Below, in pieces: positions 4,859-5,584 of a stretch of DNA of 5,584 nucleotides (its first letter is position 1; the number at the start of each line of letters is the position of its first letter). Both the position numbers and the translations under genes were made by a program. A model generated the notes under the pieces. It had not been told where the DNA came from and did not search any database. It saw only the letters and a list, made by a program, of their open reading frames with translations. The stretch is from Microbacteriaceae bacterium (GTDB lineage Bacteria > Actinomycetota > Actinomycetes > Actinomycetales > Microbacteriaceae): contig JAKONM010000252.1 in assembly GCA_022701925.1 (NCBI GenBank), positions 1 to 5,584 on the forward strand. The letters are read 5' to 3'.

Positions 4859-5584
4859 ATGTCGACCCTGCTGGGCGGCCGCGACGACGCGGCGGACCGG
4901 GCCGGAGCAGGCCCCGGGGCCCTCCGGCTCGATCGCGCGGTCGCCGACCTCTACGGCGACCTGCGGCTGGACCCCGTGCTGCAGCGGCTGCTGGCGCAGA
5001 CGACGCGGATCACCGGCTCGCCGTGCGGTGCGGTGTCGGTGGTGGACGCGGCGTCGGGCACCTACACGAAGGCGGCGGAGCACGGCGTCGCCTGCCGGTT
5101 GGGCCGCAGCTTCCCGCTGGACGAGGGCGCGACCGGCCGTGCCGTGGCCGCCCGCCGCCCGGTCGTCGTCGCGGACTACGCGCAGCTGCCGGGCGGGCAC
5201 CTCACCCGCGGCGGACCGTCGATGCACCGCGGCGCCATCGCGGTGCCGGTGTGGTGGCGCGACGACGTGATCGCGGTGAACGTGGCCTTCCTCGAGCCGG
5301 GGGAGGCGTGCTCCGCCCGCACGGTCGACGACGTGGAGGCGCTCAGTCAGACCGCCTCCGCCGCGATCCTCAGCGGCGCGCGGCACGACCGCGGGGCTGC
5401 GGGCGCCCTGCTGCGCCGCATCGCGGAGCGCGGGACCACCGCCCGCGTCACCGAGGCGGGCGTGCCGCGTGCGCCGTCCGCCGCACTGCTGGGCGCCGCA
5501 GCCGACCTCGTGCTGGCGGTCGACACCGCGCAGCCGGCCGGCGGCGACCTGCGGGTGGCCGTGATCCACCGGGCCGACGGCGTG
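4859..5584 (+). CDS. GAF-domain protein, N-terminal part (3' end outside window)
   Basis: The frame opens at ATG 4859 and stays open for 242 codons to the window edge. After a variable N-terminus (1-25), residues about 28-172 form a GAF domain: LYGDLRLDPVLQRLLAQTTRITG (31-53, entry helix), CGAVSVVDAASGTYTKAAEHG (56-76), FPLDEGATGRAVAARRPVVVADYAQL (85-110), RGAIAVPVWWRDDVIAVNVAF (124-144) and VDDVEALSQTASAAIL (156-171, exit helix). GAF domains bind small ligands or cofactors and report to an effector domain. The following segment (173-242) is not a recognised catalytic domain. In actinobacteria this GAF type often precedes a C-terminal LuxR-type HTH, so a transcriptional regulator is the best guess, but that part is not in the window. 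Cysteines C56, C79 and C151 are present; no haem or chromophore motif is evident. It follows the yczE-like gene by 74 bp in the same direction. Confidence 0.85.
   Translation, partial: MSTLLGGRDDAADRAGAGPGALRLDRAVADLYGDLRLDPVLQRLLAQTTRITGSPCGAVSVVDAASGTYTKAAEHGVACRLGRSFPLDEGATGRAVAARRPVVVADYAQLPGGHLTRGGPSMHRGAIAVPVWWRDDVIAVNVAFLEPGEACSARTVDDVEALSQTASAAILSGARHDRGAAGALLRRIAERGTTARVTEAGVPRAPSAALLGAAADLVLAVDTAQPAGGDLRVAVIHRADGV

Noticed and set aside
4085..5569. Long minus-strand open frame of 494 codons opposite the yczE-like and GAF genes
   Set aside because: Low-complexity Arg/Gly/Ala/Ser-rich translation with no family motif. It lies antisense to two well-supported genes and is an effect of GC-rich codon bias.

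Overview
The window is very GC-rich, coding-dense DNA with strong G/C third-position bias. Four of its start codons have a -10-like hexamer only 6-7 nt upstream, which is a leaderless arrangement. This fits an actinobacterium (Actinomycetota). Thermoleophilia (Solirubrobacter/Patulibacter/Conexibacter-like) is a guess from composition and gene style only. No tRNA, rRNA, CRISPR array, transposase or phage gene is visible.

Layout. (1) 1-329, + strand: C-terminal part of an aldo/keto reductase, followed by a small hairpin. (2) 330-638: a long intergenic leader with a near-consensus promoter (TTGACG, 17 nt, TATCGT), a 21-codon small ORF with its own strong Shine-Dalgarno (SD) sequence, two tandem hairpins, and a second strong SD. 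(3) 639-1817, + strand: an RtcB-family RNA ligase of 392 aa with its metal and guanylylation residues present. (4) 1830-1887: a 58-nt, almost perfect palindrome between convergent genes. (5) 1896-3301, - strand: a two-gene operon, a MerR-family regulator overlapping by ATGA an NADPH-type extended SDR reductase. It is driven by a promoter whose 19-nt spacer carries a 20-bp perfect palindrome laid out like a SoxR/MerR operator. (6) 3358-3416: a second, nearly identical copy of the palindrome. (7) 3428-4075, - strand: a PPOX-type FMN flavoprotein. (8) 4137-4784, + strand: a YczE/YitT-type membrane protein, divergent from (7). (9) 4859-5584, + strand: the N-terminal 242 residues of a GAF-domain protein that runs off the window.

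How it works together. Three genes are redox enzymes (aldo/keto reductase, SDR, FMN flavoprotein). The SDR is under a MerR regulator that carries a lone cysteine (C56) where AdhR/NmlR-type aldehyde sensors have theirs, so a small carbonyl-stress module is a reasonable inference. RtcB is separate and has the only elaborate 5' leader in the window. The most unusual features are the rtcB leader with its small ORF and paired SD/anti-SD segments, the duplicated palindrome bracketing the MerR-SDR pair, and the repeated leaderless start architecture.
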